Assembly (NCBI GenBank): GCA_964579855.1
Contig: CAZOIM010000002.1
Location: forward strand, 1-59,553
Length of the DNA stretch: 59,553 nt
Source: JADGQA01 sp964579855
Lineage (GTDB): Bacteria; Bacteroidota; Ignavibacteria; UBA10030
Direction of reading: 5' to 3'
The notes beneath the pieces were generated by a model, which made no database searches, was not told where the DNA came from, and saw only the letters and a list, made by a program, of their open reading frames with translations. Each line of letters opens with the position of its first letter. The first letter of the stretch is position 1. Of the stretch, positions 41,574 to 49,859 are shown one piece after another. A program made the position numbers and the translations under genes.

Positions 41574-42812
41574 TCAGAAACGACTGATGTCTCTGCCGAA
41601 AACAAATGTTTTCATCCAGTCAAAGACGACAAGGATTTTGTTTTTGAGACTGACAAGTTTCGTAAGATACGCCGATCGCCAGAATATCCAGGTTGAAAAC
41701 CCCCGTCCTTTCACCGCCGCGAGGTCCGCCAGTGCCCGGTTGCTTCCTACGTAGGCCAGCATGCCATAGTGGTGATAGTGAAACGGTGCAATGGATCTCC
41801 CAAGGAGTGAATACTTGAGCACTTTCGCCAGGTATCGTCCTTCTTGCTGTGCGACCTGGGAGGTGGCTGGAAATTCCATCGAATCGAATGCAGCGCAGTC
41901 GCCAAGAGCGTATAGCCCATCGGATCCTTGCACTCGAAACCATGCGTCGGTTATAAGGCGAAATGATTTGCTCTTTGGCAGAGATAGTGATTGCACAAGT
42001 CTGGTCGGACCAATGCCAGTCGACCAAACAAGAAGACCGTACGGCACAATGTCACCGTTCTTCAATACGATTGCATCAGTCTCCACTCGAGTCACGGGAG
42101 AGTTGGTTCTGACTTCGATCTGTTGTCGCCGGAAGAACCTTGCCGTGTAGTCACTGAGAACACCATCAAAAGTATTCAAGATTGATGGCCCGGCCTCAAG
42201 GATAGTTATTTTGACGTGCGGTATCAGCGGAGAATAAGGTTTCCTCAGGTCTTCCCGAATGAAATCGTGCATCTCGGCAGCAAACTCCACTCCTGTGGGC
42301 CCTCCGCCGACCACAACAAAATGGAGTAAGTGCTTACGACGGTCCTCAGAAAGTGCTGGCTGGGAAGCGCGTTCGAAACAATCAATGATACGCTCACGAA
42401 TTGCGCGTGCATCGAGAAGTTCCTTCAAAAAGAGTGCGTGCTGCTCAACACCGGGGATATTGTATGTATTGTTGACCGCACCGACGGCGATCACAAGGAT
42501 ATCATACTCCAGGCGAAAAGGAACGTCGTCAATGATGCCGTTGCAGAAAATCTCTTTGTGGATGATGTCGACCTTCGTACATCTAGCCTGATAGTAACGA
42601 ATTCCAGGAACGCCTCTTCGTATGGGTTCGATGATGCTTCGAAACTCAAGCGTCCCGACCGTCGTGCTCGGCAGCAAAGGCGTGAAAAGAAAGTGGTTTC
42701 TCGGGCTAATCACCGTCGTGTCAAAGGAGTCCCGGTTCAGGGACTTTAGAAGGCTAAACGCCGCGAATCCGGTACCAAGCACAAGGAGTTTGGGTTTTTG
42801 AAGACTCGACAT
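41574..42812 (-). CDS. NAD(P)/FAD-dependent oxidoreductase, NDH-2-like
   Basis: A 412-residue flavoprotein of the type II NADH dehydrogenase family, which passes electrons from NADH to quinone without proton pumping. FAD motif KLLVLGTGFAAFSLL at the N-terminus (third Gly of GxGxxG replaced by Ala), NRDSFDTTVISPRNHFLFTPLLP, the NADH motif FVVVGGGPTGVEFAAEM, and YALGDCAAF for FAD. The C-terminus has the amphipathic WIFWRSAYLTKLVSLKNKILVVFDWMKTFVF membrane-attachment segment of NDH-2. The ATG at 42812 follows AGGAA; a frame back to 42875 is unlikely. Confidence 0.9.
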   Translation of the reverse strand: MSSLQKPKLLVLGTGFAAFSLLKSLNRDSFDTTVISPRNHFLFTPLLPSTTVGTLEFRSIIEPIRRGVPGIRYYQARCTKVDIIHKEIFCNGIIDDVPFRLEYDILVIAVGAVNNTYNIPGVEQHALFLKELLDARAIRERIIDCFERASQPALSEDRRKHLLHFVVVGGGPTGVEFAAEMHDFIREDLRKPYSPLIPHVKITILEAGPSILNTFDGVLSDYTARFFRRQQIEVRTNSPVTRVETDAIVLKNGDIVPYGLLVWSTGIGPTRLVQSLSLPKSKSFRLITDAWFRVQGSDGLYALGDCAAFDSMEFPATSQVAQQEGRYLAKVLKYSLLGRSIAPFHYHHYGMLAYVGSNRALADLAAVKGRGFSTWIFWRSAYLTKLVSLKNKILVVFDWMKTFVFGRDISRF

Positions 42813-42939
42813 TGAGTTCCTGTCTCTTGGAGAAGTTGGCAAATCAAACGTACAAATATATTCCAGGCATTCCAAAGACCATGGTTTCGCGGGCGACTTC
42901 TTTGTATAATTCCTTAAGATTCAATCGTCAAGTCAAAGT

Positions 42940-43758
42940 ATGCTCATCACTGAACAAATTGCTTCGCTCAACGAGCCGGAGCTGACTCCGTACAAAACCC
43001 TCCGTCGAACCACGGAGCACGAACACGAGGGGATATTTGTGGCTGAAGGCGAAAAAGTTGTCGCCAGGCTTTTGGAAAGCAGTCTTCAAGTAGTGTCCGT
43101 GCTGACGACAGCGGAGTGGTTTGGAATGTATCAGAATCGGCTGGAGTCTCGGTCAGGCACTATCAAAGTTTTCGTGGGTGAGAAGACTTTGTTAAGCTCC
43201 ATCGTCGGTTTCCACTTGCATCAGGGGATTATGGCCGTCGCGAGGATTCCGGAAACCCTTAACCTTGATACTATTGTCAGTCAATCAACACGTCCAAAAC
43301 TTTTTGTTGCCATAGATGGAATAACGAATTCGGAAAACCTCGGAGTAATCGTTCGAAATTGCGTTGCGTTCGGCGTACAAGCACTCATTGTGGGCGAAAC
43401 GTCAAGTAGTCCCTACTTGCGAAGGGCTGTGAGGAATTCCATGGGGACGATATTCAAACTGCCGGTGGCCCCAACCGTGAACCTCGTGGATACGATCAAT
43501 AATTTGAAATCAAATTTCCTGATAGAAGTGATTGCCGCTCATCCAAGTGCGGAACAACGTTCACTGAGTTCACCTTCTCTAAGGAAGGATTGCTGCATTG
43601 TCTTCGGGAGCGAAGGATTTGGCATTTCCGAGAAGGTGCTTGCGGCGTGCAGCGAACAAGTTTCGATACGGATGATGTCAGGCGTGGACTCGCTCAATGT
43701 CGCGAGCGCAAGCGCTGTGTTCCTCTACGAAGTGATGCGTCAACGGAATGGACAATAA
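42940..43758 (+). CDS. SpoU/TrmH-family RNA 2'-O-ribose methyltransferase
   Basis: A 272-residue SPOUT enzyme. An N-terminal substrate-binding domain (LTPYKTLRRTTEHEHEGIFVAEGEKVVARLL) precedes the knotted catalytic domain with the three SpoU motifs: NSENLGVIVRNCVAFGV, CCIVFGSEGFGIS and SIRMMSGVDSLNVASASAVFLYE. It methylates a ribose in rRNA or tRNA; the N-terminal domain resembles RlmB/TsnR-like rRNA enzymes more than TrmH itself. It is divergent from the NDH-2-like gene across 127 bases. Confidence 0.9.
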   Translation: MLITEQIASLNEPELTPYKTLRRTTEHEHEGIFVAEGEKVVARLLESSLQVVSVLTTAEWFGMYQNRLESRSGTIKVFVGEKTLLSSIVGFHLHQGIMAVARIPETLNLDTIVSQSTRPKLFVAIDGITNSENLGVIVRNCVAFGVQALIVGETSSSPYLRRAVRNSMGTIFKLPVAPTVNLVDTINNLKSNFLIEVIAAHPSAEQRSLSSPSLRKDCCIVFGSEGFGISEKVLAACSEQVSIRMMSGVDSLNVASASAVFLYEVMRQRNGQ

Positions 43759-43818
43759 TCTTTGACTCGCGAATGGATCCGGTCGTGGATCATTCACGGT
43801 TCGAGGCTGATCCGGCGT

Positions 43819-44049
43819 TCAGGGTTTCGGGGTAGGCGGGGGAAGCGTGCGGGCATGTACAACGGATTGGAACCCGTTCGTTTTGTGTGTGCTGTCGCAA
43901 AATGGTTTGTCGGAACTCTGTCCACAGCGGCAGAGTGAAATCGAGGTGCGACCGGCTAGGTCAAATTTGTTTCCTTCCATGTCAAACAACTCGAAGTCAC
44001 CCTCGACGCGGATACTTCCATTATTCCTGATCGTAATCTTCGTGGCCAT
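43819..44049 (-). CDS. CDGSH iron-sulfur domain protein
   Basis: A 76-residue mitoNEET-type protein. The ligands Cys40, Cys42, Cys51 and His55 in LCRCGQSSDKPFCDSTH form the three-Cys-one-His [2Fe-2S] site. An N-terminal beta region (ITIRNNGSIRVEGDFELFD) matches bacterial single-CDGSH proteins, which transfer clusters or electrons; the partner is unknown. GGGAGA precedes the ATG. A DUF2911 gene lies 25 bases upstream on the same strand. Confidence 0.92.
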   Translation of the reverse strand: MATKITIRNNGSIRVEGDFELFDMEGNKFDLAGRTSISLCRCGQSSDKPFCDSTHKTNGFQSVVHARTLPPPTPKP

Positions 44050-44074
44050 AAACGTTCTCCCTTAGAATCCGGTT

Positions 44075-44632
44075 CTATTGGGAGCCCGCGCTGGGATTCT
44101 TTTTGGTCAGAAAGCTCACGGATAGTTCTGTCGTCTCCCACGCCAACCTCAGAACTCCCGCACTATTTCCGGTCTTTTCCAGCGTGATTGTGAATTTCTC
44201 AACGGGATTCTTCAATAATTTTTTCGTCAAAGGAATGCGCACGAAATCAAGTTCCGGACTGTAAACAGTTCCCCATTGCCCCGTTTGTTTGTTGATAATC
44301 AGTTTCCATTGTTTGGCTGAGGGCATGGTGTAGAGGGTGTAAGCGCCTTTTGGTATTCTCTCTCCGCCTAGAATCAAATCTGTTTGAGTCACAAACGATG
44401 TCGCCTCGTTTGCACCTGTCCTCCACCATTTGTCAAAGGGAACCAGTCCTCCCATAATCTTCCGGCCGCGCATGGAAGGCCTTCCGTAGTTGACCGATAT
44501 CTTCTTCCCGCCCAGGGAAATTTCGACGGAATCGCGAGGACTGAGAAGCGGTTGTTGTGAAAAACTCGTCCCGTAGAGACTCGCGATCAATATCAGAACC
44601 GTAGTGAGCGATAATGACGTCTTTAATCTCAT
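44075..44632 (-). CDS. DUF2911 exported protein
   Basis: A 185-residue protein with a Sec signal (MRLKTSLSLTTVLILIASLYGTSFSQQ). The mature region follows DUF2911: SPRDSVEISLGGKKISVNYGRPSMRGRKIMGGLVPFDKWWRTGANEATSF, then GGERIPKGAYTLYTMPSAKQWKLIINKQTGQWG and LRLAWETTELSVSF. The family is common in Bacteroidota and planctomycetes and has no known role. It probably forms an operon with the CDGSH gene 25 bases downstream. Confidence 0.9.
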   Translation of the reverse strand: MRLKTSLSLTTVLILIASLYGTSFSQQPLLSPRDSVEISLGGKKISVNYGRPSMRGRKIMGGLVPFDKWWRTGANEATSFVTQTDLILGGERIPKGAYTLYTMPSAKQWKLIINKQTGQWGTVYSPELDFVRIPLTKKLLKNPVEKFTITLEKTGNSAGVLRLAWETTELSVSFLTKKNPSAGSQ

Positions 44633-44737
44633 GTCATTTAGAATAATTGTTTATCCAAGGGCGATCGTGACGTCGTTTATCTTAACCAAAAAAAGAATGT
44701 TGTGCAAGGCACGAGTAAATACAGGAGGACCATCCTA

Positions 44738-45253
44738 TCACTTTGGCTGTGATGCTGAAGCCTCGAGATACGACTGGTAGGTATGGTCGTCGAAACAAAC
44801 GACGATGACATTCAATGCCGTGTTTTCGTCAAGCTCGCCTTTAATTTCACGTACGGCAATCTTCGATGCGCGCTCGACGGGAAACCCGTAGACGCCGGTG
44901 CTGATGGAAGGAAATGCGATCGAGGTCAGATTGTGCTGGCGTGCAAGCCTGAATGAATTCCGATAACAACGTGCAAGGAATTCGTCCTCGTGTTCCCCGC
45001 CACCGTGCCAGACGGGGCCAACAGTGTGTATGACATAGTTCGCAGGAAGGTTGTATCCTTTGGTAATTTTGGCATCACCCGTTGCGCATCCACCCAGCGT
45101 GCGGCATTCTCTGAGAAGCTGTGGTCCGGCCGCACGATGGATTGCGCCGTCAACGCCACCGCCGCCGAGCAGAGAGGTGTTTGCGGCATTCACAATGGCA
45201 TCAACTGCTTGCAACGTGATGTCTCCACGGAGTATTTGAATTCGATCGATCAA
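44738..45253 (-). CDS. Macro-domain protein (O-acetyl-ADP-ribose deacetylase type)
   Basis: A 171-residue macro domain, which hydrolyses O-acetyl-ADP-ribose or removes ADP-ribose from proteins. ILRGDITLQAVDAIVNAANTSLLGGGGVDGAIHRAAG and SISTGVYGFPVERASKIAV hold the ADP-ribose-binding loops, including the Asn and Asp of the MacroD/YmdB active site. Length and order are those of YmdB. The only upstream start is a TTG at 45253 with no good ribosome site. No ADP-ribosyltransferase is visible nearby. Confidence 0.92.
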   Translation of the reverse strand: MIDRIQILRGDITLQAVDAIVNAANTSLLGGGGVDGAIHRAAGPQLLRECRTLGGCATGDAKITKGYNLPANYVIHTVGPVWHGGGEHEDEFLARCYRNSFRLARQHNLTSIAFPSISTGVYGFPVERASKIAVREIKGELDENTALNVIVVCFDDHTYQSYLEASASQPK

Positions 45254-45295
45254 TGAAAGGTGGAACGAACGTTCTGGATGGATATGTTTTAAACG

Positions 45296-46174
45296 TTAGA
45301 CGGGTTCGAGCGGTCTGGCCACCATAATTCCCGTTTGCCGCTTATTGTATGCAAGGTAATCGGAAAGACTCTTCTCGCTTATCTGCACTTCTTTTCCGGC
45401 TAAGGGAGCGTGCATGAGGTGGAGTATCCCGTCTTGCCGAATGGCGATGCCTGTGTGCGAAGTGTCAATACCTTCGATGCTTGTGGTGATTCCGAGGATG
45501 TCTCCGTCGAGAATCTTCTTGGAAATTCCGGCGACGTGGTTTTTGGGGATATAGTACATCGTTCGCTTTGCCAGCTCTTTCTCGATTTCTTCAATCTGTT
45601 TCAGGACAGTCGCGCTTTCCCTGATCTGTCTATAGCTTTCGGGGTGCGTCGACATAAAATCGAGCTTCTTCACGAATGGAATCCCCCCAAGCTCTTTGGT
45701 GACGAGTTTCCAAACTCCCTTTTGTTCGTTGTCGTACAGGTAATCAGAAGTGTAGTGCAGACGACTCGGATAACCGTTGATGATGCCCCCACGGTATCGG
45801 ATGAACTGAAGCTCTTTGCGGTAATCATCAAAAGTCATTTTGTTCTTCTTGATGCAACGGGCCATCACAAGTGCATTTTCGTAAAAGGTGACACAGTCGA
45901 GTCCGCGCATGTTCACAACGAGATGTTCTTCCCCTGACGCTTCAAGGACATTTTCTTTGTAGGGGGTGCCAAGGAATGTCTTTCCGACGTTGACAATAAT
46001 TTCATTGATGGGCAGCATCTGCCAGTTCTTCGAGACGGCAAGTTCGAACTTTTTCTTGCAGAGGATTTCATCTTCATCCTGAGGTTGGATGAACCGTGTA
46101 AAGAGATCCTCTCGCAGCAGAGGCGTTGCTCCGGCAGCGAAGGTCAGTGACTGAAGGAAATTTCGCCGGTTCAT
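45296..46174 (-). CDS. DUF1460 N-acetylmuramoyl-L-alanine amidase-like exported protein
   Basis: A 292-residue protein with a twin-Arg-like N-terminus (MNRRNFLQSLTFAAGATPLL) suggesting Tat or Sec export. The DUF1460 core (GKTFLGTPYKENVLE, then MRGLDCVTFYENALVMARC with the catalytic Cys, YRGGIINGYPSRLHYTSDYLYDNEQ, and a late DTSHTGIAIRQDG with the His) belongs to a NlpC/P60-like papain fold; a Bacteroides member cleaves amide bonds in peptidoglycan. Its ATG shares one base with the dnaB stop (TGATG), so the two are coupled, an unusual pairing of replication helicase and cell-wall amidase. Confidence 0.87.
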   Translation of the reverse strand: MNRRNFLQSLTFAAGATPLLREDLFTRFIQPQDEDEILCKKKFELAVSKNWQMLPINEIIVNVGKTFLGTPYKENVLEASGEEHLVVNMRGLDCVTFYENALVMARCIKKNKMTFDDYRKELQFIRYRGGIINGYPSRLHYTSDYLYDNEQKGVWKLVTKELGGIPFVKKLDFMSTHPESYRQIRESATVLKQIEEIEKELAKRTMYYIPKNHVAGISKKILDGDILGITTSIEGIDTSHTGIAIRQDGILHLMHAPLAGKEVQISEKSLSDYLAYNKRQTGIMVARPLEPV

Positions 46175-47607
46175 CAGAATGGAGTACCCTCCAACTCAGG
46201 TGGTGGAGGTGGGAGCTGATCATCGCGGAAGCGGGTCAAATTCTCAAACCGGGCATACTGTTTAATAAACGATAGTTCCACGTTTCCAATGGGACCATTT
46301 CTTTGCTTTCCGATCATAATTTCCGCAAGTCCTTCGGTTGCTTTGCCACCTTCTTCCTGAATACCATATGCTTCCGGGCGATGGACAAAGAGAACAACGT
46401 CTGCATCCTGCTCGATGGCACCGGATTCTCTCAGGTCAGCGAGGACGGGTCGTTTATCACCGCGTGCCTCGACAGCACGATTCAACTGGGATAACGCAAC
46501 CACCGGAATATTCAGCTCTTTTGCGAGAGCTTTCAAAGACCGTGAGATCGAAGAAATTTCCTGTTCGCGGCTCTGGGCATTCCGCGGTCCCTGCATCAGC
46601 TGCAAATAATCCACGATGATCATACCGATGCCGTGTTCTGCCTTTAACCGCCGGGCTTTCGCGCGGAGTTCAAGTACGGTCAACGCGGCAGTGTCGTCGA
46701 TAAAAAATTTTGCTTTGTGGAGTCGGCCAACACTCATACTCAGTTTCTTCCATTCGTCCTCCGGCAAACGCCCCGTCCTTACCTTATGTGCATCCACACG
46801 TGCTTCTGCACAGATAAGCCGCATCACGAGTTGTTGGTTCGACATTTCCAGGCTGAAGAATCCTACCGGAATATCGTGCAGGACTGAAGCGTTTCGCGCC
46901 ACCGAGAGAACAAAAGCAGTTTTGCCCTGGCTGGGGCGACCGGCAACGATGATGAGGTCGGAATTCTGGAATCCTCCCGTCAGGTTATCCAGGTCCGTGA
47001 ACGCCGAAGGAACTCCCGTCACACCACTATGCTTTCCGTGGATGCTCTGGAGCATTTCCATGGTGCTGTACACGGCGTTCGACATGGAGACGAAGTTCTT
47101 CTTCATCCGCTGTTCGGAGATTGTAAAGATCTTTTGTTCAGCTTCGTCCAGTAATTCAAGAGCATCTTCGGTTTCGCTGAATGCCCGGCTAATGACCTCG
47201 GACGACGCTCCGATCAATCCCCGCATCAGCGCTTTTTCCAAGACGATGTGTGCGTGGTATTCAACGTTTGCGGCGCTCGCAACCTTCGTCGTAAAATCAG
47301 CGATCGTGTATTCGCCGCCCACCTTTTCAAGGTCTCCCCGTCGTTTCAATTCCTCTGTGAGTGTAATGAGATCGACAGGCTCGCTATGTTCGAAGAGATC
47401 GATCATTGCTTTGTAGATGAGCTGATGGGCAGGCTTGTAGAATGCAGTCTCATCAAGGATGGCGAGCACCTTTGCAATCGCTTCCTTCTCGAGCAGCATT
47501 GCTCCAAGGACGGCGGCTTCGACATCGACCGCCTGTGGGGGAACGCGTCCTTCTGTCGAAACGGGGGATCCCGCGTTGAAGTCAAATATTTTTCTTGGTT
47601 CTGCCAT
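46174..47607 (-). CDS. dnaB: Replicative DNA helicase
   Basis: A 477-residue DnaB, the hexameric helicase at the replication fork. The N-terminal domain (PPQAVDVEAAVLGAMLLEKEAI) and the RecA-like C-terminal domain are complete: Walker A VAGRPSQGKTAF, Walker B MIIVDYLQLM, the arginine-finger region ALSQLNRAVEARGDKRPVLADLRESGAIEQDAD, and KQRNGPIGNVELSFIKQYARFENL. No intein is seen. It ends in a Pro-rich tail (PPPPPELEGTPF). It lies 46 bases downstream of the corrected end of the iron-exporter gene. Confidence 0.96.
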   Translation of the reverse strand: MAEPRKIFDFNAGSPVSTEGRVPPQAVDVEAAVLGAMLLEKEAIAKVLAILDETAFYKPAHQLIYKAMIDLFEHSEPVDLITLTEELKRRGDLEKVGGEYTIADFTTKVASAANVEYHAHIVLEKALMRGLIGASSEVISRAFSETEDALELLDEAEQKIFTISEQRMKKNFVSMSNAVYSTMEMLQSIHGKHSGVTGVPSAFTDLDNLTGGFQNSDLIIVAGRPSQGKTAFVLSVARNASVLHDIPVGFFSLEMSNQQLVMRLICAEARVDAHKVRTGRLPEDEWKKLSMSVGRLHKAKFFIDDTAALTVLELRAKARRLKAEHGIGMIIVDYLQLMQGPRNAQSREQEISSISRSLKALAKELNIPVVALSQLNRAVEARGDKRPVLADLRESGAIEQDADVVLFVHRPEAYGIQEEGGKATEGLAEIMIGKQRNGPIGNVELSFIKQYARFENLTRFRDDQLPPPPPELEGTPF

Positions 47608-47653
47608 GACTATTCTCCGGATACAGTCGGCGGCAGTTCTTCCGCCGCGACTG

Positions 47654-48975
47654 TCAAAACTTATGGATCATCGGTGATATCAGCAGTCCGATTGCATACG
47701 TAACGGCGGCCTCTCCCAATCCAACGACCGTCATTTCGATTCCGCTCTTCATCCACGATCGGCCAGTGACAAGGACCTTGGATGCTCCAACGAGGAAATG
47801 GGCTGCGGTACTAATGATTGCCGAGTAGACCAANNNNNNNNNNNNNNNNNNNNNNNNNNNNNNNNNNNNNNNNNNNNNNNNNNNNNNNNNNNNNNNNNNN
47901 NNNNNNNNNNNNNNNNNNNNNNNNNNNNNNNNNTGGATGCTCCAACGAGGAAATGGGCTGCGGTACTAATGATTGCCGAGTAGACCAATGCCGTGATTCC
48001 GCTTGCAAAGAAGAACGGAAGGATAGGGACAGAAGCGCCGATGGCCGTGCTGATTGTCGCACTGATAGCAGATTTCCAGGGATTCGGAAACGTTTGTTCT
48101 GAAAGCCCGAGTTCTTCGTGAGCGAGCGTTTTCAACATTTGTTCGGGCTGTTGAGCCAGGCGGTCGACCATCATTTTCGATTCCGAGGCGGAAAACCCTT
48201 TGAGCTGATAGAACAACTCCATCTCCTCTTTCTCTTCCTCCGGATGCTCCTGGAGCTCACGTCGTTCACGGTCCATCTCGGCCTCATTGACTTCCCGCTC
48301 GGATTTTGTTGCGAGGTATGCACCACTTCCCATAGAAAGGGCGGACGCAATCATCGCCGCAAAGCCGCTCAACAGTACAAACTCGCCGTTGACGCTTGTC
48401 GCACCTGCTACGCCACTCACAACACCGAATGCAGCACCAAGACCGTCATTGACTCCGTAGATTGCCTGACCGATCCAACCGCCGGCACTGACGTGCCATT
48501 TTTCCGCCTTAAGGATACTTTCGAGTCTGCTTTGAGGAAGATGAGGCGACGGCGGTTGAGCCATTTCCTGCAGCATACGGCTATGCGCTTTCTCTTCGAG
48601 TTGAGCTTCCAACATAAGTTTTCGGTCGGCGTCATTGTCGACAGCAGTCATGAGCTTGTCATAAAGGAGGTCCGCATCGCTCTCTCCAGCTTCCAACATT
48701 TGCACCGCGGCTTCCGTTGAACTCCGGAGCAACATCCAACGGCGCATACGTTCAATAGCAGATTCGGAGAATGCAGTGGGTGCCTCGCCAATCTCTTTCA
48801 ATTTCTTTGCCCAATTCGCTGCGTGGCGCTCTTCAGCTTCCGCCATTTTTTCGAGAATGGCGCGACGTTCGGAATTCCGTTCGCGTTCCGCCAATGCACG
48901 GTAGTTACGGGCACTAAGTTCTTCGTCCCGCCAGGCTTTCCTCAGATTATTAATGAATTCTCTGTCGTTCTTCAC
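47654..48975 (-). CDS. mbfA: MbfA-like membrane ferritin: rubrerythrin-like domain fused to VIT1/CCC1 iron exporter
   Basis: The N-terminal ~150 residues are a ferritin-like four-helix domain (WRDEELSARNYRALAERERN, KMAEAEERHAANWAKKL, LEEKAHSRMLQEM) with Glu/His iron ligands. The rest is a VIT1/CCC1 transporter (GQAIYGVNDGLGAAFGVVSGVAGA, LSMGSGAYLATKSERE). This architecture is that of MbfA, which exports iron in rhizobia. A 100-N run at 47834-47933 seems to break the gene, but the flanks are identical for 55 bases. Joining them leaves 1167 bases, an exact multiple of three, and the frame runs on as ASKVLVTGRSWMKSGIEM to a stop at 47654 (388 residues). The gene is therefore complete. Confidence 0.9.
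47779..47988. repeat. 55-bp perfect direct repeat flanking a 100-N gap (assembly artefact)
   Basis: 47779-47833 and 47934-47988 are identical over 55 bases and abut both ends of the N run at 47834-47933. Collapsing one copy and the Ns restores an uninterrupted reading frame. 55 is a standard de Bruijn k-mer length, so two contigs that share one k-mer were scaffolded instead of merged. No real repeat exists in the organism. Confidence 0.93.
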
Positions 48976-48990
48976 TTTGTATTATTCCGA

Positions 48991-49821
48991 CTATGCCTTT
49001 GATTTCAATTCATCGTAAGTCTTGCGAAATAACTGGACGTCTTCCCATGCCGGCTTCTTCCAATTGGGATTCCGAAGCAAAGCCGCAGGATGGTACGTCA
49101 CCATGAGCTTGATCCCGCGATAGTCGAAGAATTTTCCACGAAGCGAGGTGAGTGTATCATTGGTCTTGAGAAGCGATTGACCGGCGATTCTTCCAAGACA
49201 AAGGATCATTTTTGGTTTGATGATCTCCAACTGTTTCCAAAGATAAGGCTCGCAGAATTCGATTTCTTCCGGAAGTGGATCCCTGTTGTTCGGAGGTCGA
49301 CACTTGAGGATGTTGCATATAAAAACTTCTTCACGCTTGAACTGGATCGCCTCCAAGATCTTGTTCAAGAGCTGACCGGCGCGGCCGACAAATGGTTCGC
49401 CCTGTGCATCTTCATCTGCCCCGGGCGCTTCTCCAACAACCACAACGTCCGCGTTGGGGTTGCCAACGCCAAACACAAAATTTATGCGGGTTTGTCCGAG
49501 CGAGCACTTCAGGCATCCGCATATTTGAGTATTGAGATCTGCCAATGATGACGCAGCAACCCAAGGTTCATTTGGGTAAGGATGATCTTGTTGGCGGGAG
49601 TTCTTCATCAATGGAATCACCGAGGTTGAGGGTTTTCCAAAAAGATCAATCTCCTCGGGATTATGTTGGGGGGATTTGGTTTTCACTCCAGAACCCGCAT
49701 TCTGAATCTTTTGATCAGGACCTTCAACATAAAGAAAATTGCCGTGGAGATTTTGCTGCTGTTTCAGGAACTTCTCAACATGTTCAAGCACCTGCTTGAT
49801 TTCACTGCGTTCATCGCTCAT
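48991..49821 (-). CDS. Uracil-DNA glycosylase, family 4 (Fe-S type)
   Basis: A 276-residue protein. After a ~95-residue poorly conserved N-terminal extension comes a family-4 UDG: Cys103-x2-Cys106 (CLKCSLGQTR), VVGEAPGADEDAQGEPFVGRAGQLLN, Cys174 and Cys190 (NILKCRPPNNRDPLPEEIEFC) completing the [4Fe-4S] site, and the C-terminal motif VTYHPAALLRNP. It removes uracil from DNA at the start of base-excision repair. It is encoded 15 bases upstream of the iron-exporter gene and 38 downstream of coaBC on the same strand. Confidence 0.93.
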   Translation of the reverse strand: MSDERSEIKQVLEHVEKFLKQQQNLHGNFLYVEGPDQKIQNAGSGVKTKSPQHNPEEIDLFGKPSTSVIPLMKNSRQQDHPYPNEPWVAASSLADLNTQICGCLKCSLGQTRINFVFGVGNPNADVVVVGEAPGADEDAQGEPFVGRAGQLLNKILEAIQFKREEVFICNILKCRPPNNRDPLPEEIEFCEPYLWKQLEIIKPKMILCLGRIAGQSLLKTNDTLTSLRGKFFDYRGIKLMVTYHPAALLRNPNWKKPAWEDVQLFRKTYDELKSKA

Positions 49822-49859
49822 AGTCGCAAAATAGTATTGCCGGCGTTGAGAAGGGAATG

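Noticed and set aside
46616..47416. 266-residue plus-strand frame opposite dnaB
   Set aside because: It is the antisense of a clearly functional dnaB; Ser/Arg/Thr-rich shadow composition.
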